Part shown: piece after piece, positions 25,824-40,356 of the stretch
How positions within the stretch are numbered: position 1 is the stretch's first letter
Layout of the letters: each line of letters begins with the position of its first letter
NCBI GenBank assembly: GCA_963721105.1
Contig: CAVRHY010000010.1
Span: 39,148 to 103,147 of the forward strand
Direction of reading: 5' to 3'
DNA: 64,000 nucleotides
From: Thermohalobaculum sp963721105
GTDB taxonomy: Bacteria; Pseudomonadota; Alphaproteobacteria; Rhodobacterales; Rhodobacteraceae
Made by a program: the position numbers and the translations under genes
The notes under the pieces: model-generated
Seen by the model: the letters and a program-made list of their open reading frames with translations, nothing else
The model's database searches: none
What the model was told of the DNA's origin: nothing

Positions 25824-27595
25824 CGCGGGCGGGCCTCGCGCATGGTGCGGGTGTGCTCGCGGAAGCCGTGCTCGCCAGCCAGATCGTCGAGCGGCACGGG
25901 CAGGCGGGTGCGCCAGTTCGGGTATTCGTCGATCGTGCCGGGGACGTTGACCTGCGTCTCGACGCCGAGCGCGTCCTCGATCTGCAGCGCGGCGAGCCTG
26001 CAGGGGCTGCCGGCCATGTGCCTGTGCAGCGCCAGCGACAGCGGCAGCGTCGCAGGCTCGGCGCCCAGCAGCCGGGCGAGGCGGGCGCGGTCGTCGACGC
26101 GCTCGCGGCGCATCGCGTCGGCGCGGTCGGGGTCGATCATGCCGAGCTGCGCGCGGATGTCGAGATCGGCGCAGGCGACCCAGCCGGCGACGGTGTGCAT
26201 GTCGTGCGTGCCGAGGCAGGCGAGCCCGTCGGCCGGCCAGCGGGCGGTGTCGGGCAGGCCGTCGGGCAGGCGCTCGAAGAACCAGATCTTGTAGGAGTGC
26301 AGCGCGCGCTGGGCCATCAGCTCGCGAAACCCGTCGGGGACGACGCCAAGGTCCTCGCCGATGACCAGGGCGCGGGTGGCCTGCGAGGACTCGGCCAGGC
26401 GGGCGAGCAGGATCGAGAGCGGGTAGCGCATGTAGGCGCCGGCCAGCGCCTCGCGCTGCTGCGGGATCAGCCAGAGGCGGGCGAGGCTCATGGCGTGGTC
26501 GATGCGCACGGCGCCGGCATGGCGCATGACGGCCGACATGATCCCGGCCAGCGGGCGGCCGCGCCGCTCGCGCATGACGACGGGCGAGACGGGCGCGAGG
26601 CCCCAGTCCTGGCCAAGCGTCGAGAAGTCGTCGGGCGGCGCGCCGATCTTGAGCTCGGGGACGGTCAGGTGCGGGTCGGTCCAGGTGGCGGACCCGTCCG
26701 GCTGGGCGCCGACGGCGATGTCGAGGTAGAGGCCGACGCGCATGCCGCCGTCGAGGGCCGCGCGCTGGACGCGGGCGAGCTGGCGGTCGGCCTGCCATTG
26801 CAGCCAGAGATGGTAGCGAAGCTCGTCGGCGTGCGCGTCGGCAAGGCTGGCGATCTCGGGCGAGGCGTGGTCGCGGTAGGGCTCGGGCCAGCCCGTCCAG
26901 CCGGCGGCGTGCCCGGCGCGGACCATGGCGGCCGAGACGGTCTCGAACAATGCGTGCGTCTGCAAGGTTTCGCCGCCGTCGCGGATGAAGGCGTCGAACG
27001 CGGCGTCCGGCGCGGCGCGGGCGAACAGGCGGCGGAGCACGCGGTCCTTGAGCGCCGCGGCGGCCGGGGTCTGGACGCGCGGCGTGTCGCGCAGCCGGGC
27101 GGCGTGGTCCTGCTCGTCCGGCGCCAGGCCGTCGAAGCCGTCGATCCAGTCGGGCGCGATGTAGAGTGGGTTCAGGAACTGCCGGTTCGACGGCGAGAAC
27201 GGGCTGATCCGCTCCGGGTCGGCCCAGAACATGGCATGCAGCGGGTTGATGCCCAGGAAGTCGGCACCCTCGCCGGCGGCGATTTCGGCGAGGTGAGCAA
27301 GGTCGGCGAAATCGCCGATGCCAAGATTGCGCTGCGACACGAGCGACGGCACCTGGCAGGTCATGCCCCAGATGCGGGCGTCCTGCAGATCGGGCGGGAC
27401 GAAGCAGCGCGGCGCGTCCGGCTCGGCGCGCGCCTCGGCGATGCCGGCGGGCGGTCGCTGCGCCTCGGCGTGCAGGCCGAAGATCTCGACGAGCGCGGCC
27501 AGCGTCGATTCGGGCACGACGTGCTCGCGGCCGTCGATGCCCAGGTAGCTGGGCTCGACACCGTGCGAGGCGCAGAGTTGCGCGAGGCCGGTCAT
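25820..27595 (-). CDS. malQ: 4-alpha-glucanotransferase (amylomaltase)
   Basis: A GH77 disproportionating enzyme of 591 residues that transfers maltodextrin segments between glucans. Visible: LGIGDFADLAHLAEIAA, PFSPSNRQFLNPLYIAP, VRIDHAMSLARLWLIP (catalytic Asp), VIGEDLGVVPDGFRE (catalytic Glu) and CLGTHDMHTVAGW (third Asp). It overlaps the TreZ gene before it and the TreY gene after it by 4 bases each (ATGA), so translation of the three is coupled. It can recycle short maltodextrins left by debranching and TreY/TreZ action. Confidence 0.95.
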   Translation of the reverse strand: MTGLAQLCASHGVEPSYLGIDGREHVVPESTLAALVEIFGLHAEAQRPPAGIAEARAEPDAPRCFVPPDLQDARIWGMTCQVPSLVSQRNLGIGDFADLAHLAEIAAGEGADFLGINPLHAMFWADPERISPFSPSNRQFLNPLYIAPDWIDGFDGLAPDEQDHAARLRDTPRVQTPAAAALKDRVLRRLFARAAPDAAFDAFIRDGGETLQTHALFETVSAAMVRAGHAAGWTGWPEPYRDHASPEIASLADAHADELRYHLWLQWQADRQLARVQRAALDGGMRVGLYLDIAVGAQPDGSATWTDPHLTVPELKIGAPPDDFSTLGQDWGLAPVSPVVMRERRGRPLAGIMSAVMRHAGAVRIDHAMSLARLWLIPQQREALAGAYMRYPLSILLARLAESSQATRALVIGEDLGVVPDGFRELMAQRALHSYKIWFFERLPDGLPDTARWPADGLACLGTHDMHTVAGWVACADLDIRAQLGMIDPDRADAMRRERVDDRARLARLLGAEPATLPLSLALHRHMAGSPCRLAALQIEDALGVETQVNVPGTIDEYPNWRTRLPVPLDDLAGEHGFREHTRTMREARPR

Positions 27596-29368
27596 GCGTC
27601 CTCGATGGTCACGCGGATCGCCCAGGGGTCTTCCGAGACGTCGCCGAGATCGAACAGCTCGCGGCCGGGGACGGACGCGTCAAAGGGCCGGCCGCCGAGG
27701 TTGGCGAGGATGTGGAGCGTGCTGCCATCGCCCATCAGCCAGCGCGCCTCCAGCCCGTTGGCGCCGTGCACCGCGACCTCGGCCGCGTTGCCGCCGATGC
27801 CGGCGAGGCGCGGCGCGATCTCGCGGGCGCGGATCTCGAGGAGCTGGCGCACGAGGCGGAGGCGCCGGGCGCCGGCCTGCGTCTCGTGCGCGCTCCAGTC
27901 GAGCTTGGACCGCTCGAAGGTCTCCGGGTCGTTCGGGTCCGGGATGTGCTCGCGCAGCTCGGGGTCGGCGAATTTCGGCCAGCGGGCGAACTCGCGCCGG
28001 CGGCCCTCGCGGACGGCGTCGGCCAGCTCGCCGTGGAAGTCGGTGAAGAACTGGAATGGCCGCGTCTCGGCCCATTCCTCGCCCATGAACAGCAGCGGGA
28101 TCTGCGGCGAGAGCAGCAGCAGCGCCGTCAGCGTCGCGGATCTCCTCGGGCTCGGCCATTGTCGTCAGGCGCTCGCCGAAGGCGCGGTTGCCGGTCTGGT
28201 CGTGGTTCTGCAGGAAGTTGACGAAGGCCGTCGGCGGCAGGTGGGCCGAGGGCTCGCCGCGCCGCGCGCCGTGGCGGAAGGGCGAGTGGCGGCCCTGCTG
28301 GACGTAGCCGTCGCGGAGCGCGATCGCCATGTCGTTCCGGGCGTCCTGCGAATAGTCGAAGTAGTAGCCCTCGCTCTCGTGCGTGGCGAGCACATGGGCG
28401 ACGTGGTGCCAGTCGTCGTTCCACTCGCCGTCGTACAGCTTCGGGCTGCCGTCCGGGGCGCGCTCGTGAAAGCGCGTGACGTTGCGGTCGTCCTCGGTCG
28501 TCAGGTGAACGGGGCGTCCGAACGGGTGGTCGCGCACGGCGGTGGCGATCTCGGCCAGGAGCGGCTCCTCGGACTGGTCCTCGATCTGGTCGACGGCGTC
28601 CAGGCGCAGCCCGTCAAAACGGTACTCGTCGAGCCAGTAGAGCGCGTTCTCGATGAAGAAGTTGCGCACCGGCGCCAGGTCGTAGGCGATGGCCGCGCCC
28701 CAGGGCGTGTGGCGTTCCTCGTGGAAGAACTCGGGCGCGTAGGCGTTGAGGTAGTTCCCGTCCGGGCCGAAGTGGTTGTAGACGACGTCGAGGAAGGCCA
28801 TCAGCCCGCGCTCGTGCGCCGCGTCGACCAGGCGCTTCAGCCCCTCGGGCCCGCCATAGGCGACATGCGGCGCGTAGTGCAGCACGCCATCATAGCCCCA
28901 GCCGCGCGTGCCGGCGAACTGCGCCACCGGACAGAGTTCGATCGCGGTGACGCCGAGGTCGGCCAGGTGGTCGAGATGGCGGCGGACACCGTCGAAGGTG
29001 CCGGCCTTCGAAAACGTGCCGACATGCAGCTCGTAGAGCACCGTCTCGTGCCAGGGCCGGCCGGCCCAGGCGGTCTGCCACTGGTAGGCGTCGGGGTCGA
29101 CCAGGACCGACGCGCCGTGCACGTCGCCGGCCTGCGCGCGGGCGGCCGGGTCGGGGACGTGCGGCCCGCCCGGCGGCGCGAAGCGGTATTCGGCGCCGGG
29201 ATCGGCGGACAGCTCGGCGCGGAACCACCCCTCGGCGTCCCTCTCCATCGCGTGCTCGCGCCCGTCGAGCAGCAGGCCCATCCGGTCGAGCGCGGGCGCC
29301 CAGAGCCGGAATTCCCAGCGCCCGTCGCCCGCCGGGTCGGCGCCCCAGCTCCGGCGAAATCCCGTCAT
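27592..29368 (-). CDS. treZ: Malto-oligosyltrehalose trehalohydrolase, one frameshift
   Basis: It releases free trehalose from the TreY product. The protein has an N-terminal E-set domain (FRRSWGADPAGDGRWEFRLWAP), then a GH13 barrel: YELHVGTFSKAGTFDGV, VVYNHFGPDGNYL, FDGLRLDAVDQI (nucleophile), LTTEDDRN (acid/base) and FLQNHDQTGNRAFGERL. At about 28130 one base is missing (EIRDA-LTALLLL); the continuation IPLLFMGEEWAETRPFQFF and the C-terminal beta domain are in the next frame to 27592. The repaired length is about 591 residues. The start overlaps the glgX stop. Confidence 0.92.
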
Positions 29369-31449
29369 TGCAACACCTCTGTGCTCTCCAGCACGCAGAT
29401 CGCCCGGCCGCCGACGACGACCGGCGAGCCGGGGTCGATCGGCGCCCAGTCCGGCTCGAACACGCCGTCGCCGGTGTCGACGAGCCAGCGCCACTGCGTG
29501 TCGTCCGGCTGGTCAGGCATGGCAAACTCGGCTTCCTCTTCCAGCGGGTTGAACAGCAGCACCAGAGAGCGCTGGCCGACGCCGTTCTGCATCAGCCCGA
29601 TGCGTCCGCCGGTGCCGTTCTGCCAGTCGTCCGGCCCCATGCCCTCGCCGTCCGGCTTGAACCAGATGACGTCGGGGATCTTGCGCTGCCCGATCGGCCG
29701 GCCGTGCCGGAACTTCTGGACGCGGAGCAGGGGGCGCGTCCGGCGGAGCTCGGTCAGCCGCGCGACGAAGTCGGCGAAGGCGTCGTCGTGCTCCTCCCAG
29801 TCCAGCCAGTTCATCTCGTTGTCCTGGCAGTACGAGTTGTTGTTGCCGCCCTGGCTGCGGCCCCATTCGTCGCCCATCAGGATCATCGGCACGCCGTGGC
29901 TGAGCAGCAGCGTCGCCATCGTCGCGCGGCGCAGCCGGGCCCGCGTCTCGAGCACCGCCGGATCGTCGGTCTCGCCCTCGACGCCGACGTTCCAGCTGCG
30001 ATTGTCGTCATGGCCGTCGCGGTTGTCCTCGAGGTTCGCCTCGTTGTGCTTTTCGTTGTAGGACCAGAGGTCGGTCAGCGTGAACCCGTCATGCGCGGTG
30101 GCGAAGTTGACGCCGGCCCAGGCGCGCCGGCCGCGATGCTCGAACAGGTGCGCCGAGCCGAGCAGGCCGGCGGCCAGCCCGGACAGGGCCTGCTGGTCGC
30201 CCTTCCAGTAGCTGCGGACGTTGTCGCGATAGGCGCCGTTCCACTCGGACCAGCCGGGCGGGAAGTTGCCGAGCTGGTAGCCGTCGGGGCCGATGTCCCA
30301 GGGCTCGGCGATCAGCTTGACGTCCTGCAGAACCGGGTCCTGCGCGATGGCGTCGAAGAAGATCGCGCTGGGATCGAAATGCGCGTATTCGCGGCCGAGC
30401 TGGGTCGCGAGATCGAAGCGGAAGCCGTCGACATGGCATTCCTCGACCCAGTAACGCAGGCAGTCCATCACCATCTGCAGCACGCGCGGGTGGCGCATGT
30501 TCATCGTGTTGCCGCAGCCGGTCGTGTCGAAATAGAAGCGCGGGTCCTCGGCCAGGAAGTAGTAGTTGGCGTTGTCGATGCCGCGGAAGCTGAGCGTCGG
30601 GCCGAGGTGGTTGCCCTCGGCGGTGTGGTTGTAGACGACGTCCAAAATCACCTCGATGCCGGCCTCGTGCAGCCGCTTCACCATCAGGCGGAACTCGTCG
30701 ATGTCGTGGCCGGGCGAGCTGTAGCGCATGGCCGGGGCGTGGTAGCAGGTGGTGTTGTAGCCCCAGTAGTTCGACAGCCCCTTCTCGACGAGGTAGCGGT
30801 CGTCGAAGAATGCCTGGATCGGCAGCAGCTCGATCGCCGTGACGCCGATCTTGACCAGGTGGTCGATGACGGACGGGTCGGCCAGCCCGCCGAAGGTGCC
30901 GCGGAGCGGCGGCGGCATGTCGGGGTGGCGCGCCGTCATGCCCTTGACGTGCGCCTCGTAGATGACGGTCTCGGCCCAGGGCCGGCGCGGCCGGAGATCC
31001 TCGCCCCAGGTGTGCGCGGTGTCGATGACCTGGCACTTGGGCATGACGAACGCGCTGTCGCGCCGGTCGAACGAAAAGTCCTCGCGCGGCGAGCCGACGC
31101 GGTAGCCGTGACAGGCGTCGTGCCATTTCAGGTCGCCGACCAGCGCCTTGGCATAAGGGTCGATCAACAGCTTGTGCGGGTTGAAGCGGTGGCCGCGCGA
31201 CGGGTCGTATGGGCCGCTGACGCGATAGCCGTAGAGCTGCCCCGGACGGACGTCGGGCAGGTAGCCGTGCCAGACCTCGTGCGTCTGCTCGGGCAGCGCG
31301 ATGCGGTCGGTCTGGCGGCGGCCGGCCGGGTCGAACAGGCAGAGCTCGACCTTCTCGGCATTGGCCGAGAACAGGGCGAAGTTGACGCCCGACCCGTCCC
31401 AGGTCGCGCCCAGCGGGTGCGGCAGGCCGGTATCCACGCGCACGCTCAT
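29365..31449 (-). CDS. glgX: Glycogen debranching enzyme (isoamylase type)
   Basis: A 694-residue GH13_11 enzyme that hydrolyses alpha-1,6 branches of glycogen. N-terminal CBM48-type domain (LPHPLGATWDGSGVNFALFS), then YEAHVKGMTARHPD, VILDVVYNHTAEGNHLGPTL, CHVDGFRFDLATQLGR (nucleophile), KLIAEPWDIGPDGYQLGNFP (acid/base) and FATAHDGFTLTDL. GAGGGGG lies upstream of the ATG. It follows glgB after 121 bases, the largest gap inside the operon, so an internal promoter is possible though none is evident; it overlaps treZ by 4 bases. Confidence 0.97.
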   Translation of the reverse strand: MSVRVDTGLPHPLGATWDGSGVNFALFSANAEKVELCLFDPAGRRQTDRIALPEQTHEVWHGYLPDVRPGQLYGYRVSGPYDPSRGHRFNPHKLLIDPYAKALVGDLKWHDACHGYRVGSPREDFSFDRRDSAFVMPKCQVIDTAHTWGEDLRPRRPWAETVIYEAHVKGMTARHPDMPPPLRGTFGGLADPSVIDHLVKIGVTAIELLPIQAFFDDRYLVEKGLSNYWGYNTTCYHAPAMRYSSPGHDIDEFRLMVKRLHEAGIEVILDVVYNHTAEGNHLGPTLSFRGIDNANYYFLAEDPRFYFDTTGCGNTMNMRHPRVLQMVMDCLRYWVEECHVDGFRFDLATQLGREYAHFDPSAIFFDAIAQDPVLQDVKLIAEPWDIGPDGYQLGNFPPGWSEWNGAYRDNVRSYWKGDQQALSGLAAGLLGSAHLFEHRGRRAWAGVNFATAHDGFTLTDLWSYNEKHNEANLEDNRDGHDDNRSWNVGVEGETDDPAVLETRARLRRATMATLLLSHGVPMILMGDEWGRSQGGNNNSYCQDNEMNWLDWEEHDDAFADFVARLTELRRTRPLLRVQKFRHGRPIGQRKIPDVIWFKPDGEGMGPDDWQNGTGGRIGLMQNGVGQRSLVLLFNPLEEEAEFAMPDQPDDTQWRWLVDTGDGVFEPDWAPIDPGSPVVVGGRAICVLESTEVLQ

Positions 31450-31570
31450 TGCAGCAGCCCCCTCACGATGCAGGAAAATGCCGCAGTGCAGCGGCGACCC
31501 GCAGAGAACGATATCCGCGGCCTCGCCGTTCCGTAACCCCGCCCGGCGGCCGGCGCGGCTCGTCCGGCCC

Positions 31571-33779
<2,209 letters not shown>

Positions 33780-33781
33780 GG

Positions 33782-37063
<3,282 letters not shown>

Positions 37064-37117
37064 GCTGACCGGCTCTGAGGCGATTGCGGCGGTGGCAGTG
37101 GCTGGCGTCGGGCGACG

Positions 37118-39154
37118 TCATGCGCGGACCGCCGGATTCTTCAGGCTCCAGATCGCGTAGGGCCGCTCATGCGGGTTCAGCCACACGTGCTGCATCTTCC
37201 CCTCCCATTGGAAATCGGCGCCCGTCACCTCGTCATGCCCCTCGATGGTGGCGTCGTCCGGCAAGTCGAACTCCCAGAGCGGGATCTCGATCGGCCCGCC
37301 CTGCGCGTTGTGCGGGTCCAGGTTGACCGCGAACAGCAGGAAGTCCGACAGGTCGGGCGTGAACTTGGCGTAGAACAGCACGTGGTCGTTCCAGCAGTTG
37401 TAGAAGCGCAGCCCCTCCATCTGGCGCAACGCGGGGTGCTCGGCGCGCAGCCGGTTGATCAGGCGGATGTCGTCCTTGATGTGGCCGGGCCTGTCGAAGT
37501 CCCAGACGCGGATCTGGTACTTCTCGCTGTCGAGATATTCCTCCTTGCCGGGCACGGGCGTGCCCTCGCAGATCTCGAAGCCGTTGTAGAGCCCCCAGTT
37601 GGTGCTGAGCGAGGCGGCCAGGATCGCCCGCGTGCGATAGCCGGCGCGGCCGCTGGTCTGCAGCGGCACCGGGTTGATGTCGGGCGTGTTGACGAAGAAG
37701 TTCGGCCGCATGATCGCCGGCATCTCGCCGGTCGTCAGCTCGGTCAGGTACTCGGTCAGCTCGGCCTTGGTCTCGCGCCAGGTGAAGTAGCTGTAGGACT
37801 GGGTGAAGCCGACCTTGCCGAGCCGCTTCATCATCTTCGGCCGCGTGAACGCCTCGGCCAGGAAGATCGTGTCCGGGTGCTGCGCCTGGACCTCGGCGAT
37901 CATCCACTCCCAGAACGGAAGGGGCTTGGTGTGCGGGTTGTCGACGCGGAAGATCTTGACCCCGTGCCCGGCCCAGAACAGCACGACGTCGCGCAGCGCG
38001 TGCCAGAGGCCGGGGATCGCGTCGCGGTAGAAGTGGACGTTAACGATGTCCTCGTACTTCTTCGGCGGGTTCTCGGCGAACTTGATCGTGCCGTCCGGGC
38101 GCCAGTCGAACCACTCCGGGTGCTCCCTGATCCACGGATGGTCGGGCGAGCACTGGATGGCGAAGTCGATGGCGATCTCGAGCCCGTGCCCGGCCGCCGC
38201 GTCGACCAGCCGCCCGAACGCCTCGAGGCCGCCGAGCTCGGGATGGATCGCGTCGTGGCCGCCATCCGGCGAGCCGATGGCGTAGGGGCTGCCGGGGTCG
38301 TCCTCCGCCGGCGTCAGCGAGTTGTTCCGGCCCTTGCGGTTGGTCGTCCCGATCGGGTGGATCGGCGGAAAGTACAGCACGTCAAAGCCGAGGTCGCGGA
38401 TATAGGGCAGCCGCTGGATGACGTCGTCGAAGGTGCCGTGCCGGTCCATGTCAAAGGACATCGAGCGCGGGAACAGTTCGTACCAGGCGCTGACCAGCGC
38501 CTTCTCGCGGTCGACCCAGACCGGGATCCAGCGGTCCTCGGTCAGGTTCGTGCGGATGCCGGCGCGGCGCATCAGCGTCGTCACGTCGCCGTTCATCATC
38601 AGCGAGAAGGCATCGCCCTCGCTGGCCGTCCTGAGCTGCTTGTCGAGCGCACGCAGCGCCGCGGCGTCCTGCCTGGCGGCGCCCTTCGCCTTCTGCGTCT
38701 TCTCGATCAGTTCGCGGCCCTCGGTCAGCTCGAGCGATATGGGCAGGCCGGCGGCGTGCTTCTTGGCGACCTCGGACTGCCATGAGGCGAACAGGTCGCG
38801 CCAGGCGACGACTCGGTATTCGTGCGGGCCGAAATGGTCAAAGGTGGCGGCGCCGCGCCAGCGGTCGTTGACGAGCGCGCGCATCGGCGCTTCGCGCCAG
38901 CTCTTCTCGCCGACCCGGCGCGTCTGCAATGCCGCGTCGATCGTGTCGTGGCCGTCGCAGAAGATATCGGCCTCGACGGTGAACAGCCGGCCCTGCACGA
39001 CCTTTACCGGAAACCTGCCGCCATCGATGCATGGCGCGAGCGCCTCGATGGCGATCCGCTCGGCGGCCAGTTTCTGCAGGCGCTGCTCGGAGTCCTGGTC
39101 TGCCTGTTGTTTGGGCCGGCCGCGTGCGGCGGCTCGCTGCGAGAGCGGTTTCAT
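37118..39154 (-). CDS. glgE: Alpha-1,4-glucan:maltose-1-phosphate maltosyltransferase
   Basis: It extends linear alpha-1,4-glucan using maltose-1-phosphate. The 678-residue protein has the GlgE layout: an N-terminal domain with FPVKVVQGRLFTVEADIFCDGHD, YELFPRSMSFD, DVLYFPPIHPIGTTNRKGRNN, IFRVDNPHTKPLPFWEW (nucleophile Asp), IFLAEAFTRPKMM (acid/base Glu) and FFVNTPDINP. The N-terminal 30 residues are Arg/Gln-rich. It is first in the glgE-treS-glgB-glgX-treZ-malQ-treY operon. An EcfG-type promoter candidate lies 143-167 bases upstream of the ATG. Confidence 0.97.
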   Translation of the reverse strand: MKPLSQRAAARGRPKQQADQDSEQRLQKLAAERIAIEALAPCIDGGRFPVKVVQGRLFTVEADIFCDGHDTIDAALQTRRVGEKSWREAPMRALVNDRWRGAATFDHFGPHEYRVVAWRDLFASWQSEVAKKHAAGLPISLELTEGRELIEKTQKAKGAARQDAAALRALDKQLRTASEGDAFSLMMNGDVTTLMRRAGIRTNLTEDRWIPVWVDREKALVSAWYELFPRSMSFDMDRHGTFDDVIQRLPYIRDLGFDVLYFPPIHPIGTTNRKGRNNSLTPAEDDPGSPYAIGSPDGGHDAIHPELGGLEAFGRLVDAAAGHGLEIAIDFAIQCSPDHPWIREHPEWFDWRPDGTIKFAENPPKKYEDIVNVHFYRDAIPGLWHALRDVVLFWAGHGVKIFRVDNPHTKPLPFWEWMIAEVQAQHPDTIFLAEAFTRPKMMKRLGKVGFTQSYSYFTWRETKAELTEYLTELTTGEMPAIMRPNFFVNTPDINPVPLQTSGRAGYRTRAILAASLSTNWGLYNGFEICEGTPVPGKEEYLDSEKYQIRVWDFDRPGHIKDDIRLINRLRAEHPALRQMEGLRFYNCWNDHVLFYAKFTPDLSDFLLFAVNLDPHNAQGGPIEIPLWEFDLPDDATIEGHDEVTGADFQWEGKMQHVWLNPHERPYAIWSLKNPAVRA

Positions 39155-39296
39155 GCAGACTTTCCCCGGTTCCAGTCTCTGACGGGAGGCGATGCCCCAC
39201 GCGCCCTGTCGCGTTCCAGGATCGCGATCAAGCTATGCGCGAGCGGCCGTGGCGACGGCGCACCCCGGTCAGTATTAACGATTTCCCTCTCAGCGC

Positions 39297-39321
39297 AACG
39301 TCGGCACCCGGCGATGGTTCC
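39297..39321 (-). promoter_or_regulatory. Candidate EcfG (general stress sigma) promoter for the trehalose/glycogen operon
   Basis: Read on the minus strand, GGAAC (39321-39317) is followed by exactly 16 bases and CGTT (39300-39297), the reported EcfG consensus of alphaproteobacteria. It points towards glgE, whose ATG lies 142 bases further on. It sits in the only non-coding gap upstream of the operon. Confidence 0.6.
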
Positions 39322-39373
39322 GATTTCGGGCGGGCCGCGCCCCTGCTGCGCGCAGGACCCGTCCAGATCCGGG

Positions 39374-39943
39374 TCAGCGCCCCGCGCTGTCCGGCGCCGG
39401 CGGCAGGGTGGCGTCGCCGTCTCCCAGCGGGCGCTGCATCAGCACCGAGTCGACCCAGCGGCCGAACTTGAACCCGACGGATCGCAGCGTGCCGATCTCG
39501 CGAAAGCCGTGCCGGCGGTGCAGCGCGATCGAGCCGTGATTCCCCGTGTCGCCGATCACGGCGATCATCTGCCGCCACGGTCCGTCCTCGCAGCGCGCGA
39601 TCAGCGCCGCCAGCAGGGCCGAGCCGATGCCGCGAGCGGCCAGCCCCTCGGCAACGTAGACCGAATCCTCGATCGTGTGCCGGTAGGCCGGGCGGGGCCG
39701 GTAGGCCGTCGCGTAGCTGTAGCCGACGACGCGCCCGTCGAGATCGGCGACGATATGGGGCAGGCCGGCCGCCAGGACGGCCCGCCGTCGCGCGGCCAGA
39801 TCGTCGACGCCGGGCGGGAGTTCCTCGAAGCTGGCGAGGCCGTGCAGCACGTGGTGGGCGTAGATCGCCTGCACGGCAGGCATGTCCGAGGGCTCGGAGT
39901 CCCGGACCCGCATCTGCGGTGGCTCGGACCCGGTGCGTGTCAT
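39374..39943 (-). CDS. GNAT N-acetyltransferase (phosphinothricin acetyltransferase-like)
   Basis: A 189-residue acetyl-CoA-dependent N-acetyltransferase. The order MPAVQAIYAHHVLHGLASFEE, GRVVGYSYATAYRPRPAYRHTIEDSVYV, the acetyl-CoA pyrophosphate loop AARGIGSALLAALI, and GNHGSIALHRRHGFREIGTLRSVGFKFGRW (N-x-x-S-I-A-L-H) is that of the Pat/Bar/YncA group, which acetylates phosphinothricin, methionine derivatives or similar amines. An in-frame ATG at 39913 is a possible alternative start. It lies just downstream of tRNA-Phe and upstream of the glgE promoter region. Confidence 0.9.
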   Translation of the reverse strand: MTRTGSEPPQMRVRDSEPSDMPAVQAIYAHHVLHGLASFEELPPGVDDLAARRRAVLAAGLPHIVADLDGRVVGYSYATAYRPRPAYRHTIEDSVYVAEGLAARGIGSALLAALIARCEDGPWRQMIAVIGDTGNHGSIALHRRHGFREIGTLRSVGFKFGRWVDSVLMQRPLGDGDATLPPAPDSAGR

Positions 39944-39992
39944 GTCCGGCTGGATGCCTGCGCTTGCGGGGAAACGGCCTCTGCGGGCGAAG

Positions 39993-40068
<76 letters not shown>

Positions 40069-40263
40069 ATCCCGCTGCAAACGGCGCGACCCGCATCTAC
40101 GGCATCGGGCAAAGGCTTGTCCAGCGCGTTCTGGCCGCGCCGCGGCAGCCCGGCGCGGCGCCCGGGCGCAACCCGCCGGGAAACGCTCGAACGCCCCTCG
40201 GCGCGGGCAGACGGCTCGATGTCCGTCGGCCCCGGCATCAGGCAGGTGACTGTCACTCCGCTG

Positions 40264-40356
40264 TCATGCAGCGTAGCCGTACGCGGTGCGGCGGCCGGCC
40301 AGTTCCAGGCCGATGCCCGTCGGGACGCCGGTGGCGACCGCCGGGCTCGTCGTCAT
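40264..40356 (-). CDS. Possible 30-residue ORF overlapping the alcohol dehydrogenase stop
   Basis: An ATG overlaps the dehydrogenase TGA by 4 bases (ATGA), the same coupling used throughout this genome, and opens a 30-codon frame (M-T-T-S-P-A-V-A-T-G-V-P-T-G-I-G-L-E-L-A and on to a TGA at 40264). No family is recognised. It may be a genuine small protein, the remnant of a longer gene, or chance. Confidence 0.3.
   Translation of the reverse strand: MTTSPAVATGVPTGIGLELAGRRTAYGYAA

Noticed and set aside
25853..30061. A 1402-codon plus-strand open frame opposite malQ, treZ and glgX
   Set aside because: Antisense shadow of convincing GH13/GH77 genes; its composition is Arg/Gly/Ala-Asp low complexity with no motifs.
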